Shown: positions 26,160 through 34,862 of the stretch, piece by piece | Layout: every line of letters begins with the position of its first letter | Position numbering within the stretch: the stretch's first letter is position 1 | Source: Collinsella sp. AM17-1 | GTDB lineage: Bacteria; Actinomycetota; Coriobacteriia; Coriobacteriales; Coriobacteriaceae | Direction: 5' to 3' | DNA length: 64,000 nt | NCBI RefSeq assembly: GCF_003470665.1 | Contig: NZ_QRJZ01000008.1 | Location: 15,784-79,783, forward strand | Position numbers and translations under genes: made by a program | The notes under the pieces: generated by a model | Told to the model about the DNA's origin: nothing | The model's database searches: none | The model's input: only the letters and a program-made list of their open reading frames with translations

Positions 26160-26601
26160 ATAGAGTCCCCTCCTGGGATTCGGGCCACTCAGCAGATTGA
26201 TGCCCGATCATAATTCCCAGGAGAAGGGCAAGGGCTCATCAAGGCTGCCGTGCTGAGCGGCAGTTGATAGTGGAGCTATGGTACCCCAAAGCGACGCGTC
26301 TAGCCAAAACAATCGGTTTGGAAATATGGTCCGCACGCAACGGTGCAGACCGTGTGATGCTCAACATTGGTAAAACGTTTTTTCTTCGGCACATCGCCAA
26401 ACTGACATATCTCCCAGATAGCAGCGGTTGGAGTGGTTGGTAAAGATTTTTCATATACCGTTTTTCCCGCAAAAAATGAACTTCCATTTCGGCATACGGT
26501 CGATTTTTTGGGGTATTCGGTCGGCATTTCGTTATAATCATCTCGGTTTTATTTCTTATGGTTTATCTATCAGCGCAAGACGATGTCAGATGGAGGTCTG
26601 A
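26160..26601. promoter_or_regulatory. Intergenic region with pyk promoter
   Basis: A 442-bp gap between the divergent ATPase and pyk genes holds no credible gene. A TATAAT -10 box lies at 26533-26538, with a weak TTGGGG 19 bp upstream (26508-26513). The stretch 26395-26545 is markedly AT-rich for this genome, as expected for a strong promoter. A small hairpin CTGCCG/CGGCAG at about 26249-26267 lies near the ATPase end. Confidence 0.55.
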
Positions 26602-28062
26602 ATGTACAAGCGCACTAAGATTGTATGCACCATGGGTCCCGCCTGCGATAGCGACGAGACCATCCGCGAGATGATCAAGGCGGGCATGAACGTCGCCCGT
26701 TTTAACTTCTCGCACGGCTCCTACGACGAGCACCACGGTCGCATCGAGCGCGTCCGCCGTATTTCCAAGGAGCTCGGTCTGCCTGTCGGCATCCTGCTCG
26801 ACACCAAGGGCCCCGAGGTCCGCACCGGCCTTCTGGTCGACGGCAAGAAGGTTGCCGTCAAGACCGGCGATAAGATCGTCGTCACCGCTCAGCCCACGTC
26901 CGAGGATTTCCACGGCACCGCTGAGCACATCTCCCTCGACTACCTGGCTCTGCCTTCCGAGGTCGAGAAGGGCTCCCTCATCCTGATCGATGACGGCCTG
27001 GTTGCCCTCGAGGTCGAGTCCGTCAGCGGCCAGGACATGACCTGCGTCGTTAAGAACGACGGCCTGATCGGCGAGCGCAAGGGCGTCAACATGCCCAACG
27101 TCAACATCTCGCTGCCCGCCATCACCGAGCGCGATCGTCAGGACATCCTCTTTGGCCTGACCGAGAACATCGACTACATCGCCGCTTCCTTCATCCGTGA
27201 CGGCGAGTCCGTCCGCGGCATCCGCAAGCTTTGCCGCGAGAACGGTGGCGAGCACGTGACGATCTTCCCGAAGATCGAGTGCGCCCTGGGCGTCGAGAAC
27301 TTCGACGAGATCCTCGAGGCTTCCGACGGCATCATGGTCGCCCGTGGCGACCTGGGTATCGAGATCAAGCCCGAGCTCGTTCCGCACATCCAGAAGGAGA
27401 TCATCGCCAAGTGCAACGCGGCCTACAAGCCCGTTATCACCGCTACGCAGATGCTCGACTCCATGCAGCAGAACCCGCGCCCGACGCGCGCCGAGGTTGC
27501 CGACGTTGCTAACGCCATCTACGACGGCACCGACGCCGTTATGCTCTCTGGCGAGTCCGCTGCCGGTAAGTACCCGGTCGAGGCCGTTAAGATGCAGGCC
27601 AGCATTGCTCTCGAGACCGAGAAGTACCTCCCGGCCCACGCTCCGCTCGAGGTTCCGGCCGACGCTCACGGCACCCGCGTCGTCAACAACGTTGTGGGTA
27701 TGTCCGCTGTGAACATGGCCACCACCGTTGGTGCCAAGTGCATCACCGTGCCGACGACCACCGGTCGTACCGCACGCCTGATCTCGCACTTCCGTCCCAA
27801 CATGCCGATCTGCGCGTTCTCCCGCCACGAGTGGGCCGTCCAGCAGATGATCATGTACTGGGGCGTTATCCCGCACCAGGCCGAGATTACCCAGGGCACC
27901 GTCAACGGCACGATCGTCAAGGCGATTGAGACCGCTAAGGAGCTCGGTTACGTCGAGGCCGGCGACCTGACCGTCGCCACCGCCGGCGATCCCCGCATGA
28001 GCGTCCAGCTCGAGGACAAGGTCTCCTCGACCAACGTCGCTTACGTCGCTCAGGTGCGCTAA
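26602..28062 (+). CDS. pyk: Pyruvate kinase
   Basis: Last step of glycolysis, phosphoenolpyruvate plus ADP to pyruvate plus ATP. The 486-residue product starts YKRTKIVCTMGPACDSDE and has NFSHGSYDEH, the active-site FPKIECALGVENFDEIL and the Mg/K loop MVARGDLGIEI, then the C-terminal allosteric domain. GGAGG lies seven bases before the ATG. Codon use is strongly biased to a few codons compared with neighbouring genes, consistent with high expression. It stands as a single gene with promoter and terminator. Confidence 0.97.
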   Translation: MYKRTKIVCTMGPACDSDETIREMIKAGMNVARFNFSHGSYDEHHGRIERVRRISKELGLPVGILLDTKGPEVRTGLLVDGKKVAVKTGDKIVVTAQPTSEDFHGTAEHISLDYLALPSEVEKGSLILIDDGLVALEVESVSGQDMTCVVKNDGLIGERKGVNMPNVNISLPAITERDRQDILFGLTENIDYIAASFIRDGESVRGIRKLCRENGGEHVTIFPKIECALGVENFDEILEASDGIMVARGDLGIEIKPELVPHIQKEIIAKCNAAYKPVITATQMLDSMQQNPRPTRAEVADVANAIYDGTDAVMLSGESAAGKYPVEAVKMQASIALETEKYLPAHAPLEVPADAHGTRVVNNVVGMSAVNMATTVGAKCITVPTTTGRTARLISHFRPNMPICAFSRHEWAVQQMIMYWGVIPHQAEITQGTVNGTIVKAIETAKELGYVEAGDLTVATAGDPRMSVQLEDKVSSTNVAYVAQVR

Positions 28063-28090
28063 ATCGCACTTGCAAGCACACTTGCATTGC

Positions 28091-28127
28091 AAAGGGCCCG
28101 GAAGGCAAAGCCTTCCGGGCCCTTTTT
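28091..28127 (+). terminator. pyk terminator
   Basis: A near-perfect 13-bp stem (GGGCCCGGAAGGC with its complement) with an AAA-type loop followed by TTTTT, 30 bp after the pyk stop. Confidence 0.95.
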
Positions 28128-28274
28128 CTGTGCGTCGATGCCTCCCGCACGGCATGACACGCAACCAGCTACTTATGGCATGCTATGAAATGTGCAGCTC
28201 GTTTGCCGTGTTTACGCCCTGCGACGGGAGCTGTTGGTCGATTGGGATGAGCTGTTCACTGCCGGGCCGGCCAG

Positions 28275-29123
28275 CTAGCAGCTAGCGATCAGGGGCAGAG
28301 CAGGAACACCGGGTGATGCGACGCGGGCGGCAAATCCCGCCTCGGTCAGCTCGATGACCTCGGTAAACGTTGTATCGAAAAACTCCTCAGTTAGCAAGCG
28401 ATACGGCGGATGATCGGGCTGGCCGGGGTTTTCGCGTACAATCTCGTGCATAACGCCGATGGTCTTGAGCACATACTCCTTATGGATGGGATACTGACCA
28501 AAACGCGTCGCCGCAGTATACAGGCGATTGGTCGCGCGCGGAATCGAAACAATGCAGAGCGTCTTGCCAAACCAGTCAAAGTCACCTTGCTTTTTAATGC
28601 GGAATTCCTCGCACGGCTTGCCGCCGTGCGCCTCCAGGTACTGATTCACGCGCGTATTCCATACGGTATCGGCCACCAGATGCGACCAGACGCCCAGCGT
28701 TAAATCGAGCAAAGACTGCGCCACATCTTCGGACGCAAGCGAGAACTCACAGGCGCTGGGACCGACAACCGGCTCGGCATCCCTGTAGCGCTGGGGATAG
28801 TGCACACGATTCAGTCGCTCGCGCTCCTCGATAATCGAGGTCGCCGCGGCCGGCGCACCGGTGGGAGAACTTTTAAGCAGCGGTGCCACATAGGTATCCC
28901 AGAACTCATGCTCACGAGGCTTAGGGATTGGCTCGGGCTTTGCAAAGTGCGTAATGCGATACGGAATGGGATCGGCGATACCGGGAACCATATAGCCCAC
29001 AAAAATGTCCGGAACCACGCAGCCAAACAAAAAGGCATTGCGGTCACGCACGCTATCGGCAAGCGCACTGGTGCGCTCCAGCAAACGCTCCGTCTGAGCG
29101 ATATGAATGTTCCAGCTTGGCAT
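28275..29123 (-). CDS. Zinc-dependent phospholipase C-like protein
   Basis: A 282-residue protein matching the zinc-dependent phospholipase C/S1-P1 fold family by its start PSWNIHIAQTERLLE, FLFGCVVPDIF (Asp ligand), ITHFA and LTLGVWSHLVADTVWN (His/Asp ligands). No signal peptide precedes it, so unlike secreted PlcC it is probably intracellular; Trp at position 3 follows Pro-Ser. GGGGGTGG lies before the ATG at 29123, which is preferred to one four codons earlier. It is 80 bp downstream of cbiO. Confidence 0.7.
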   Translation of the reverse strand: MPSWNIHIAQTERLLERTSALADSVRDRNAFLFGCVVPDIFVGYMVPGIADPIPYRITHFAKPEPIPKPREHEFWDTYVAPLLKSSPTGAPAAATSIIEERERLNRVHYPQRYRDAEPVVGPSACEFSLASEDVAQSLLDLTLGVWSHLVADTVWNTRVNQYLEAHGGKPCEEFRIKKQGDFDWFGKTLCIVSIPRATNRLYTAATRFGQYPIHKEYVLKTIGVMHEIVRENPGQPDHPPYRLLTEEFFDTTFTEVIELTEAGFAARVASPGVPALPLIASC

Positions 29124-29203
29124 AGCCACCCCCATAAAAAACCTGGATAACTATACCATCACGGCAAAGCCGCGCGGGCGGCTACGCATCCTCTACGCAG
29201 CAA

Positions 29204-29998
29204 CTAGTCCGTAGCACCGCTTTCGGTTCCATACGACGGCACGGGCGCCTCGACCACATGGTGATATCGATCGATATAGATGGCACGGGCCCCCAGGCGG
29301 CGCACCAAATCTTGATGGTGCGTACTCATCAAAACCGTCTTACCCGCCGCGACGTAAGCCAGCAAGAAGTTGACCACGATGTCGCATGAATCCTCGTCGA
29401 GCCCATTGGTAGGTTCGTCGAGGACCAAGATATCCGGGTTCATCGACACCACCGCAGCCAGCGCAACGCGCTTCTTTTGCCCGCCCGAAAGCTGATAGGG
29501 CGAGGCATCGACCAGATCGGCAACCTGGAACAGCTCCATGGCATCGCGGACGCGGCGCTCGAGCTCGTCTGTCGGCAGTCCCATCTGCGCGGGACCAAAA
29601 GCAACTTCCTCGCCCACCGTAGCGCAGAACAGCTGGGCGTCGGCATTCTGGAACACAAAGCCCACGCGCTGATGAAAACGCTGAGCGGCTGCGGAATCCT
29701 TGAGATATGCCGCATCGATCACGTGCCCGTCAAACAGGTATGCACCCGCGTCCGCGAGCTCAAGGCCGTTGATAAGGCGCATAATCGTCGTCTTACCGCA
29801 GCCGTTGGGACCGAGCAGGGCAACGAGTTCACCACGATCGACCCGCAGCGACACACCATCGACAACCGTATGCCCCGTATAGGAGAACACCACGTCGCGC
29901 AGCTCGATGAGCGGCGCGACCTCGGCGCCGCCCGCACCGTTCGTGCCCGCCGCACTATTCATATCGATCGTCAAAACGTCGCCCTTCCCTATTTGCAT
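29204..29998 (-). CDS. cbiO: Cobalt/nickel ECF transporter ATPase CbiO
   Basis: The energising ATPase of the CbiMQO transporter. Motifs: Walker A LLGPNGCGKTTIM, Q-loop VFQNADAQLF, signature LSGGQKKRVALA, Walker B ILVLDEPTNGLD and the switch His in STHHQD. The start is uncertain: ATG at 29998 (264 aa), TTG at 29974 with AGGGAAGGG upstream, or ATG at 29962 are all in frame before the conserved PLIELRDVVFSY. It follows cbiQ by 22 bp. Confidence 0.93.
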   Translation of the reverse strand: MQIGKGDVLTIDMNSAAGTNGAGGAEVAPLIELRDVVFSYTGHTVVDGVSLRVDRGELVALLGPNGCGKTTIMRLINGLELADAGAYLFDGHVIDAAYLKDSAAAQRFHQRVGFVFQNADAQLFCATVGEEVAFGPAQMGLPTDELERRVRDAMELFQVADLVDASPYQLSGGQKKRVALAAVVSMNPDILVLDEPTNGLDEDSCDIVVNFLLAYVAAGKTVLMSTHHQDLVRRLGARAIYIDRYHHVVEAPVPSYGTESGATD

Positions 29999-30020
29999 CC
30001 CCAGCCAGAACCAGCAGCGC

Positions 30021-30857
30021 CTACAGCACGGCGCACAACACTGCCAGCAGCGCCACGCCGGCCGCATAGACCGCATCGCGCCAGCCAAACCCGGCGCGCG
30101 CGGGCGCCGGATACGCACCGGCAAAGCCGCGGCAAAGCATAGCCTCATCCATCGCGCGGCTGCATTCCATCGCCTTGATAAAGGTCATGCCCATGATACC
30201 CGCCAGCGAGTCGGTGCGCGAAAAACCCGCAGGTGCACGGCCAACGCTGCGCAGCATGACCGATTCGCACAGATCGTGCGCCGTGCGTCCCAGCACCTCG
30301 ATATGCTTGAGCGCCATATCAAACGTAAAGATAACTTCGTCGGGTAGATGTAGCATCTTGAGCGCCGCCGACATGCGGCTCCACGTGAGGGTCCACGAAA
30401 CGCCCAGCACGAGCGACACATTAATGAAGGTCTTGAGCGCAATCTTGAGCATGGCGCCCGCGGCAGAAGCGTCCAGCAGCAAGGCAGGCAGTGCCAGAAC
30501 CACCGCGAGCCCCGCAGCGCCAAGCGCCGGCACAAAGGTTGCCCGCAGCCCGCGTACGGGGCGCACGGCAACGAGCACCAGCGCGATAGCCGCCATCAAC
30601 ATGAGGTACAGCGGGCTCTGCGTCAGGCACACGCACAGAACGCAAACGAACATCCCTACCAAACGCACCGGGGCCGAAACGGAAGAAAGGGCGCGGTCGA
30701 TTATCGACCCGCCCTTGTGTGCGCCGCCGCCCAGGCGAACCCGCTCAAGCAGGCTCGCCAGGTGCAGGACGTTCTTTTGCATCACACGATGTCGAGCCCC
30801 CGCGGGCTCGTAACGCTGCTCGACCGCGAGCCAGCTAGGCAGCTCGGCTATTGCCAT
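30021..30857 (-). CDS. cbiQ: Cobalt/nickel ECF transporter T component CbiQ
   Basis: A 278-residue integral membrane coupling subunit with four to six hydrophobic segments (SAPVRLVGMFVCVLCVCLTQ onward) and the EcfT coupling-helix motif pairs in AMECSRAMDEAMLCRGF and SVMLRSVGRAP. It links the CbiO ATPase to the CbiM substrate-binding subunit. ATG at 30857 (GGAAAG nine bases upstream) is preferred to the GTG two codons before. It overlaps cbiM by 23 bp. Confidence 0.92.
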   Translation of the reverse strand: MAIAELPSWLAVEQRYEPAGARHRVMQKNVLHLASLLERVRLGGGAHKGGSIIDRALSSVSAPVRLVGMFVCVLCVCLTQSPLYLMLMAAIALVLVAVRPVRGLRATFVPALGAAGLAVVLALPALLLDASAAGAMLKIALKTFINVSLVLGVSWTLTWSRMSAALKMLHLPDEVIFTFDMALKHIEVLGRTAHDLCESVMLRSVGRAPAGFSRTDSLAGIMGMTFIKAMECSRAMDEAMLCRGFAGAYPAPARAGFGWRDAVYAAGVALLAVLCAVL

Positions 30858-31917
30858 GAGCACCGCTTTCCTTGACCGTCAGCGAGATCAGACGGAATGC
30901 GATGGTAAGCACTGCCACGCCAATCACGCCCGAAAGGATATACATAGCAGCCTGGCCGGCAAAGCCAAGACCCTGCTCCTCGGAATAGGCCTGCAGGTAA
31001 TCGCCCGTAGGCAGAGCGTCGGCAAAGGTCGGGGTATCGAGGCCGACCGAAGCCTGCAGACTGTCGTCACCAGCCTCCTGAACGGCAGTCGCGGCGCCCT
31101 CGGCGTCCCACTCGCCCCATGCGTCACCCGTGGCCAAAAGGCCCAGCGGCGTGGCCAAGACAAGCACGGCGACCAGAATGAGCGTGGGGATCAGGGAAGT
31201 CTTCTTGGCGGTGCCATCGACGGCAAGCTGGCCATCGGCGGCCTCGGGGCCGACGATAATGCTCGGCGCCGTCTTCTTAATGAAGCCGTAGATGGCGGCC
31301 GTTGCCACGCCTTCGATCACGCCGGCAACCAGCATATGCGGGATCAACATGGCCGGAATAGCCACGGACAGCGGGAAGGGGCAGTACAGCGGAGCGCCTG
31401 AAGCGTTGGTGAAGAGCATCGGCTGAATACCAAACTCGATTGCCGCGCACAGGGCCGCCAGGCACAGGCCGACCCAACCGCTCACGATGGCAGAAACCGA
31501 GGTACCCCAGCTCTTGTCGTGCAGACGGCTGTTGAGCGCACGGAACACGATAGCAGCGGTAAACGGCAGCACAAAGGCCATGTTAAAGCAGTTGGCGCCA
31601 AAGGACAGAACGCCGCCGTCGCCAAACAGCAGCGCCTGCAGCGCCAGCGCGACCGAGACAGCGATAGCCGCGGCCTCGGGACCCAGCAGCAGCGCGATGA
31701 GTGCGCCGCCGACGGCGTGGCCTGTGGTGCCGCCGGGCAGCGGAACGTTGAACATCATGAGCAAAAAGGAGAACGCAGCGCAAATACCCAGAAAGGCCAT
31801 ATGCTCGCGATCGAGCGTGGCGCGCACTTTCTTGATGCAGTGGACCCAAACGGGTACCATCGCCACGGCCATGACGGCATCGGTCTGCGGGGACAGATAA
31901 TTATCTGGAATGTGCAT
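30835..31917 (-). CDS. cbiM: CbiM with fused CbiN-like (PDGLE) domain
   Basis: A 360-residue substrate-binding component. The exact start MHIPDNYLSP matters, because His2 and the N-terminal amine coordinate the metal; ATG at 31917 with GAGAGGG upstream gives it. The CbiM part has six to seven helices with PLPGGTTGHAVGG. After residue ~235 there is a linker, one helix (LIPTLILVAVLVLATPLGLL), an extracellular loop with GDAWGEWDAEG, and a last helix, matching a fused CbiN/PDGLE domain, so no separate cbiN is needed. Co2+ versus Ni2+ cannot be told from sequence. Confidence 0.92.
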   Translation of the reverse strand: MHIPDNYLSPQTDAVMAVAMVPVWVHCIKKVRATLDREHMAFLGICAAFSFLLMMFNVPLPGGTTGHAVGGALIALLLGPEAAAIAVSVALALQALLFGDGGVLSFGANCFNMAFVLPFTAAIVFRALNSRLHDKSWGTSVSAIVSGWVGLCLAALCAAIEFGIQPMLFTNASGAPLYCPFPLSVAIPAMLIPHMLVAGVIEGVATAAIYGFIKKTAPSIIVGPEAADGQLAVDGTAKKTSLIPTLILVAVLVLATPLGLLATGDAWGEWDAEGAATAVQEAGDDSLQASVGLDTPTFADALPTGDYLQAYSEEQGLGFAGQAAMYILSGVIGVAVLTIAFRLISLTVKESGAHGNSRAA

Positions 31918-31941
31918 GAGCCCTCTCAATCAGAACGTTGC

Positions 31942-32007
31942 GTGTTACGTTTCCAACAATCCGTAACACCGACTCTGCATACTAACAAAAAGACGCACCG
32001 CCCACAA
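31942..32007 (-). promoter_or_regulatory. cbiMQO promoter with 8-bp inverted-repeat operator
   Basis: On the minus strand TTGTGG (32002-32007) and TAGTAT (31979-31984) are 17 bp apart. Immediately downstream, around the expected start point, is a perfect inverted repeat GTGTTACG-N12-CGTAACAC (31942-31969). This placement is that of a repressor operator, plausibly for a metal-sensing regulator. No cobalamin riboswitch motif was seen in the leader. Confidence 0.65.
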
Positions 32008-32132
32008 CGCAGCACGCCCTTGCAATACGTACGTTATTAACCCAGGTCCACGCACCGCCCAATAAAGGCCCATGCACTCCCAACTTTCCGGTCACCCGGA
32101 AGAAGGTGCGGTCCGCTCGCAACAAGGTTAAC

Positions 32133-32231
32133 GCAGGAACCCGCCCCCGAGAGGAGTTTTCTAAGGCAACATCCCGCAGCCGCGAAGCGGCGAGGACGTT
32201 GCCGTGAAAACCCCGCAGGGGACGGGTTCCG
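32133..32231 (-). repeat. Family A palindromic element, copy 2
   Basis: Eleven bases after the pheT stop. Stems GGAACCCG/CGGGTTCC, CCCC/GGGG, GTTTTC/GAAAAC, GGCAAC/GTTGCC and tip GCCGC-GAA-GCGGC, with the same conserved ATCCCGCA and GAGGACG as copy 1 at 23371-23470. The rest of the gap 31930-32132 holds the cbi promoter and a small hairpin (CTTTCCGG/CCGGAAG). Confidence 0.85.
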
Positions 32232-32242
32232 AACGGCAAAGA

Positions 32243-34696
32243 TTACGAGCGAACCTCGCCGTTTACGCCCTTGCACACCTTGGTGACGATCTTCTGGTGC
32301 GCCTTCTCGACCTCTTCGCTGGTAAGCGTGTGGTCGTCCGAGCGATACGTAAGCGCAAAGGCCATGGACTTCTTGCCCTTGCCGATGCGGACCGGATCGC
32401 GGTAGACATCGAACAGGCGCACGCCCTCGAGCAGCTTGCCGCCGGCACTCGTAATACGACGCTCAAGATCCTCGCAGGTCACAGTGTTGTCGACCACGAT
32501 AGCCAGGTCGTGCTCAACGGCCGGGTACTGCGAGAACTCGCGATAGTTCTCCTGGTTGCGGGCGCCCTTGATCAGCTTGTCCAAGTCGAGCTCAAAGGCA
32601 ACGACAACCTCATCGATGCCCATCGCCTCGCGCGCCTCGGGGTGAATCTCGCCGACCCAGCCCAGCACGGTTCCGCCGGACAGAACCTCGGCCGCACGAC
32701 CCGGCTGCAAGAAAGCGTAGTCCTCGCCCTCGACGGGACGGAAGCGAACCTTCTCGATGCGCAGCTGGGCGAGCAGCTCCTCGACAATGCCCTTGCCAAA
32801 GAAGAAGCGCAGCTTGCGGTACTTCATGTTCCAGGACTGCTCGCTCCACTGGCCCGAGAGCACACCCGCCACGGACTTGGTCTCCTTGGGCAGGCTGGCG
32901 TTCTCGCGACCGTGGAACAGGTTGCCGACCTCGTACAGGTGCACGTTGGGCGTACCGTGCGCCTCGTTGTAGGCCACGGACTGCAGCAGGCCCGGCAGCA
33001 GCGAACGACGCATCTCGGTCTGCTCGGCCACCAGCGGGTTCATGAGCACCACGGGGCAGCCGCGGCCTTCGGTGGACATGCCAATCTTCTCCAGGTCGCC
33101 CGGGGCGGCAAAGCCAAAGGTCGTGGTCTCGTTGAGGCCACAGGCGCGCAGGATCTCGCCGACCTTGCGGGTAAGCTTCTGCTCGCGCGTCAGGCCGCCG
33201 ATGTGGTTCTTGGCAGCCGGAATGGTCGCCGTGACGCGACCCATGCCCCACAGGCGCAGGACCTCCTCGATCAGGTCGATCTCACGCGGCAGGTCGGGAC
33301 GGAAGCTCGGCGGGGTAACCATAAAGTCCTCGCCGTCACGCTCGACGGTGCAGCCCAGGCGGGTGAGCGAGCGCTCGATAAAGTCGGGCTCGATGTCGGC
33401 GCCGCAGATGGCGTGCACACGGGCCAGGCGCAGCTTAATGCTATCGATGGTCTTGGGCGCGGGGAACACGTCGACATAGCCGGGAGCAACCTCGCCGCCG
33501 GCGATCTCTTCGATGAGCGCGCAGGTAACGTTGGCGACATCCACGCAGCCGGTCTCGTCAACCTGGCGCTCAAAACGAATGGAGGCGTCGGAGATCAGCG
33601 ACAGGTCACGGCTGGTGTGCGAGGTGCGGCCGGCGTTGAAGCAGGCGCTCTCGACCATCACGTCAACGGTATCGTCCTCGATCTCGGAATCCATGCCACC
33701 CATAACGCCGGCCAGCGCCACGGGACGCTCGCCGTCGGTGATGAGGCCCATGCCGGCGTCGAGCACACGCTCCTCGCCATCGAGCGTCGTGAACTTCTCG
33801 TCCTGCTGGGCGGCGCGAACCACCACGCGACGGTGGCCATCGCGCTCGGCAAAGGTGTCCAGATCAAAAGCGTGCAACGGCTGACCGGTGAGCATCATCA
33901 CGTAGTTGGTGATGTCGACGATATTGTTGTGTGGGCGCACGCCCAGGGCGTTAAGGCGCTTGACCATCCAGTCGGGCGACGGGCCAACCTTCACATTGCG
34001 CACGATGCGGGCGACGTAGCGGTCGCACAGGCCCTCGTCGGCAATCTCGACCGAAAGCTCGTCGTCGGTCGCGCGGCCGGTCTCGATCTTGATGGCGGGC
34101 AGCTCAACGTGGAAATCGCGGTCGAAGATGGCGCCGGTCTCGCGGGCCATGCCGATCATGGACAAGCAATCGGGACGGTTGGGCGTGATCTCGCAGTCGA
34201 GCACGGTGTCGCTCGAGCCCACGTACTCGGCAAACGGCATGCCGCAGGGCGTATCCTCGGGCAGGATCATGATGCCGGAGTGGTCGCCGCCCAGGCCGAG
34301 CTCGCGCGCAGAGCAGTTCATGCCCATGGACACGACGCCGCGAAGCTTGCTCTTCTTGATCTTGACGTCGCCGGGAAGCACAGCGCCAATCATGGCCGTG
34401 ACGATGTGGTCGCCGGCCTCGAAGTTCTGCGCGCCGCAGACGATCTGCAGCGGGGCGGGGTTGCCGTCGGCGTCGAGGTTCTTGTCGCCCACGTCGACCG
34501 AGCACACATACATGTGGTCGCTATCGGGGTGCGGGGTCTTGGTGAGCACCTTGGCAGTCACCACGTGGTCGAAGGACTCGCCCACGGTGTCAATCGCCTC
34601 GACCTCGGTGCCGGTACGGATATATTCGTCCGAAAGAGTCTTGGGATCCTCCGGAATATCGATCATGGTCTTGAGCCAGTCGTAAGAAACGCGCAT
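32243..34696 (-). CDS. pheT: Phenylalanyl-tRNA synthetase beta subunit
   Basis: An 817-residue beta subunit of the alpha2-beta2 enzyme. Domains in order: N-terminal helix and EMAP-type tRNA-binding OB-fold (residues ~40-150), B3/B4 editing domain (DCEITPNRPDCLS near residue 165), B5, catalytic-like core and C-terminal ferredoxin-like anticodon-binding domain (VYRDPVRIGKGKKSMAF). Length is normal. It follows pheS by 162 bp, with a family B element between, and is controlled by the upstream T-box. Confidence 0.97.
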   Translation of the reverse strand: MRVSYDWLKTMIDIPEDPKTLSDEYIRTGTEVEAIDTVGESFDHVVTAKVLTKTPHPDSDHMYVCSVDVGDKNLDADGNPAPLQIVCGAQNFEAGDHIVTAMIGAVLPGDVKIKKSKLRGVVSMGMNCSARELGLGGDHSGIMILPEDTPCGMPFAEYVGSSDTVLDCEITPNRPDCLSMIGMARETGAIFDRDFHVELPAIKIETGRATDDELSVEIADEGLCDRYVARIVRNVKVGPSPDWMVKRLNALGVRPHNNIVDITNYVMMLTGQPLHAFDLDTFAERDGHRRVVVRAAQQDEKFTTLDGEERVLDAGMGLITDGERPVALAGVMGGMDSEIEDDTVDVMVESACFNAGRTSHTSRDLSLISDASIRFERQVDETGCVDVANVTCALIEEIAGGEVAPGYVDVFPAPKTIDSIKLRLARVHAICGADIEPDFIERSLTRLGCTVERDGEDFMVTPPSFRPDLPREIDLIEEVLRLWGMGRVTATIPAAKNHIGGLTREQKLTRKVGEILRACGLNETTTFGFAAPGDLEKIGMSTEGRGCPVVLMNPLVAEQTEMRRSLLPGLLQSVAYNEAHGTPNVHLYEVGNLFHGRENASLPKETKSVAGVLSGQWSEQSWNMKYRKLRFFFGKGIVEELLAQLRIEKVRFRPVEGEDYAFLQPGRAAEVLSGGTVLGWVGEIHPEAREAMGIDEVVVAFELDLDKLIKGARNQENYREFSQYPAVEHDLAIVVDNTVTCEDLERRITSAGGKLLEGVRLFDVYRDPVRIGKGKKSMAFALTYRSDDHTLTSEEVEKAHQKIVTKVCKGVNGEVRS

Positions 34697-34750
34697 GTAG
34701 CTCTCCTAGTTCTTAATCTCCGCAAAGGGAGGAATATCAAATGAAGACGT

Positions 34751-34862
34751 TCGCCTTAGGGTTGTCCAGGTGCCCCAGGTTGGCGTGAAAGAGGAGCGAC
34801 GCGTACTAAAGGTACGCGAGCGACGGTTTGAACGCCAAGATGGAGTGCCTGGGCAAGCCTAA
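34751..34862 (-). repeat. Family B palindromic element, copy 1 (divergent)
   Basis: A 112-bp palindrome between pheS and pheT that includes the pheS stop codon. Outer arms share 24 of 31 positions (TTAGG, CCAGG, TTGGCGT and complements); the tip is GCGTACT-AAA-GGTACGC. The words GTGAAAGAGGAG and TTTGAACG match copies at 38072-38220 and 57272-57418. Confidence 0.8.

Noticed and set aside
26239..26541. 100-codon minus-strand frame upstream of pyk
   Set aside because: Spans the AT-rich promoter region; no ribosome site and no protein-like pattern.
26563..28164. 533-codon open frame antisense to pyk
   Set aside because: Low-complexity Gly/Val/Asp/Leu composition typical of the complement of a highly biased gene; pyk is certain.
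31930..32132. Possible cobalamin riboswitch upstream of cbiM
   Set aside because: No B12-box or expected paired arms seen; a promoter and an inverted-repeat operator explain the region better.
32204..34744. 846-codon open frame antisense to pheT
   Set aside because: Entirely opposite a complete pheT; composition (Ala/Gly/His/Leu/Val) is that of a shadow frame.
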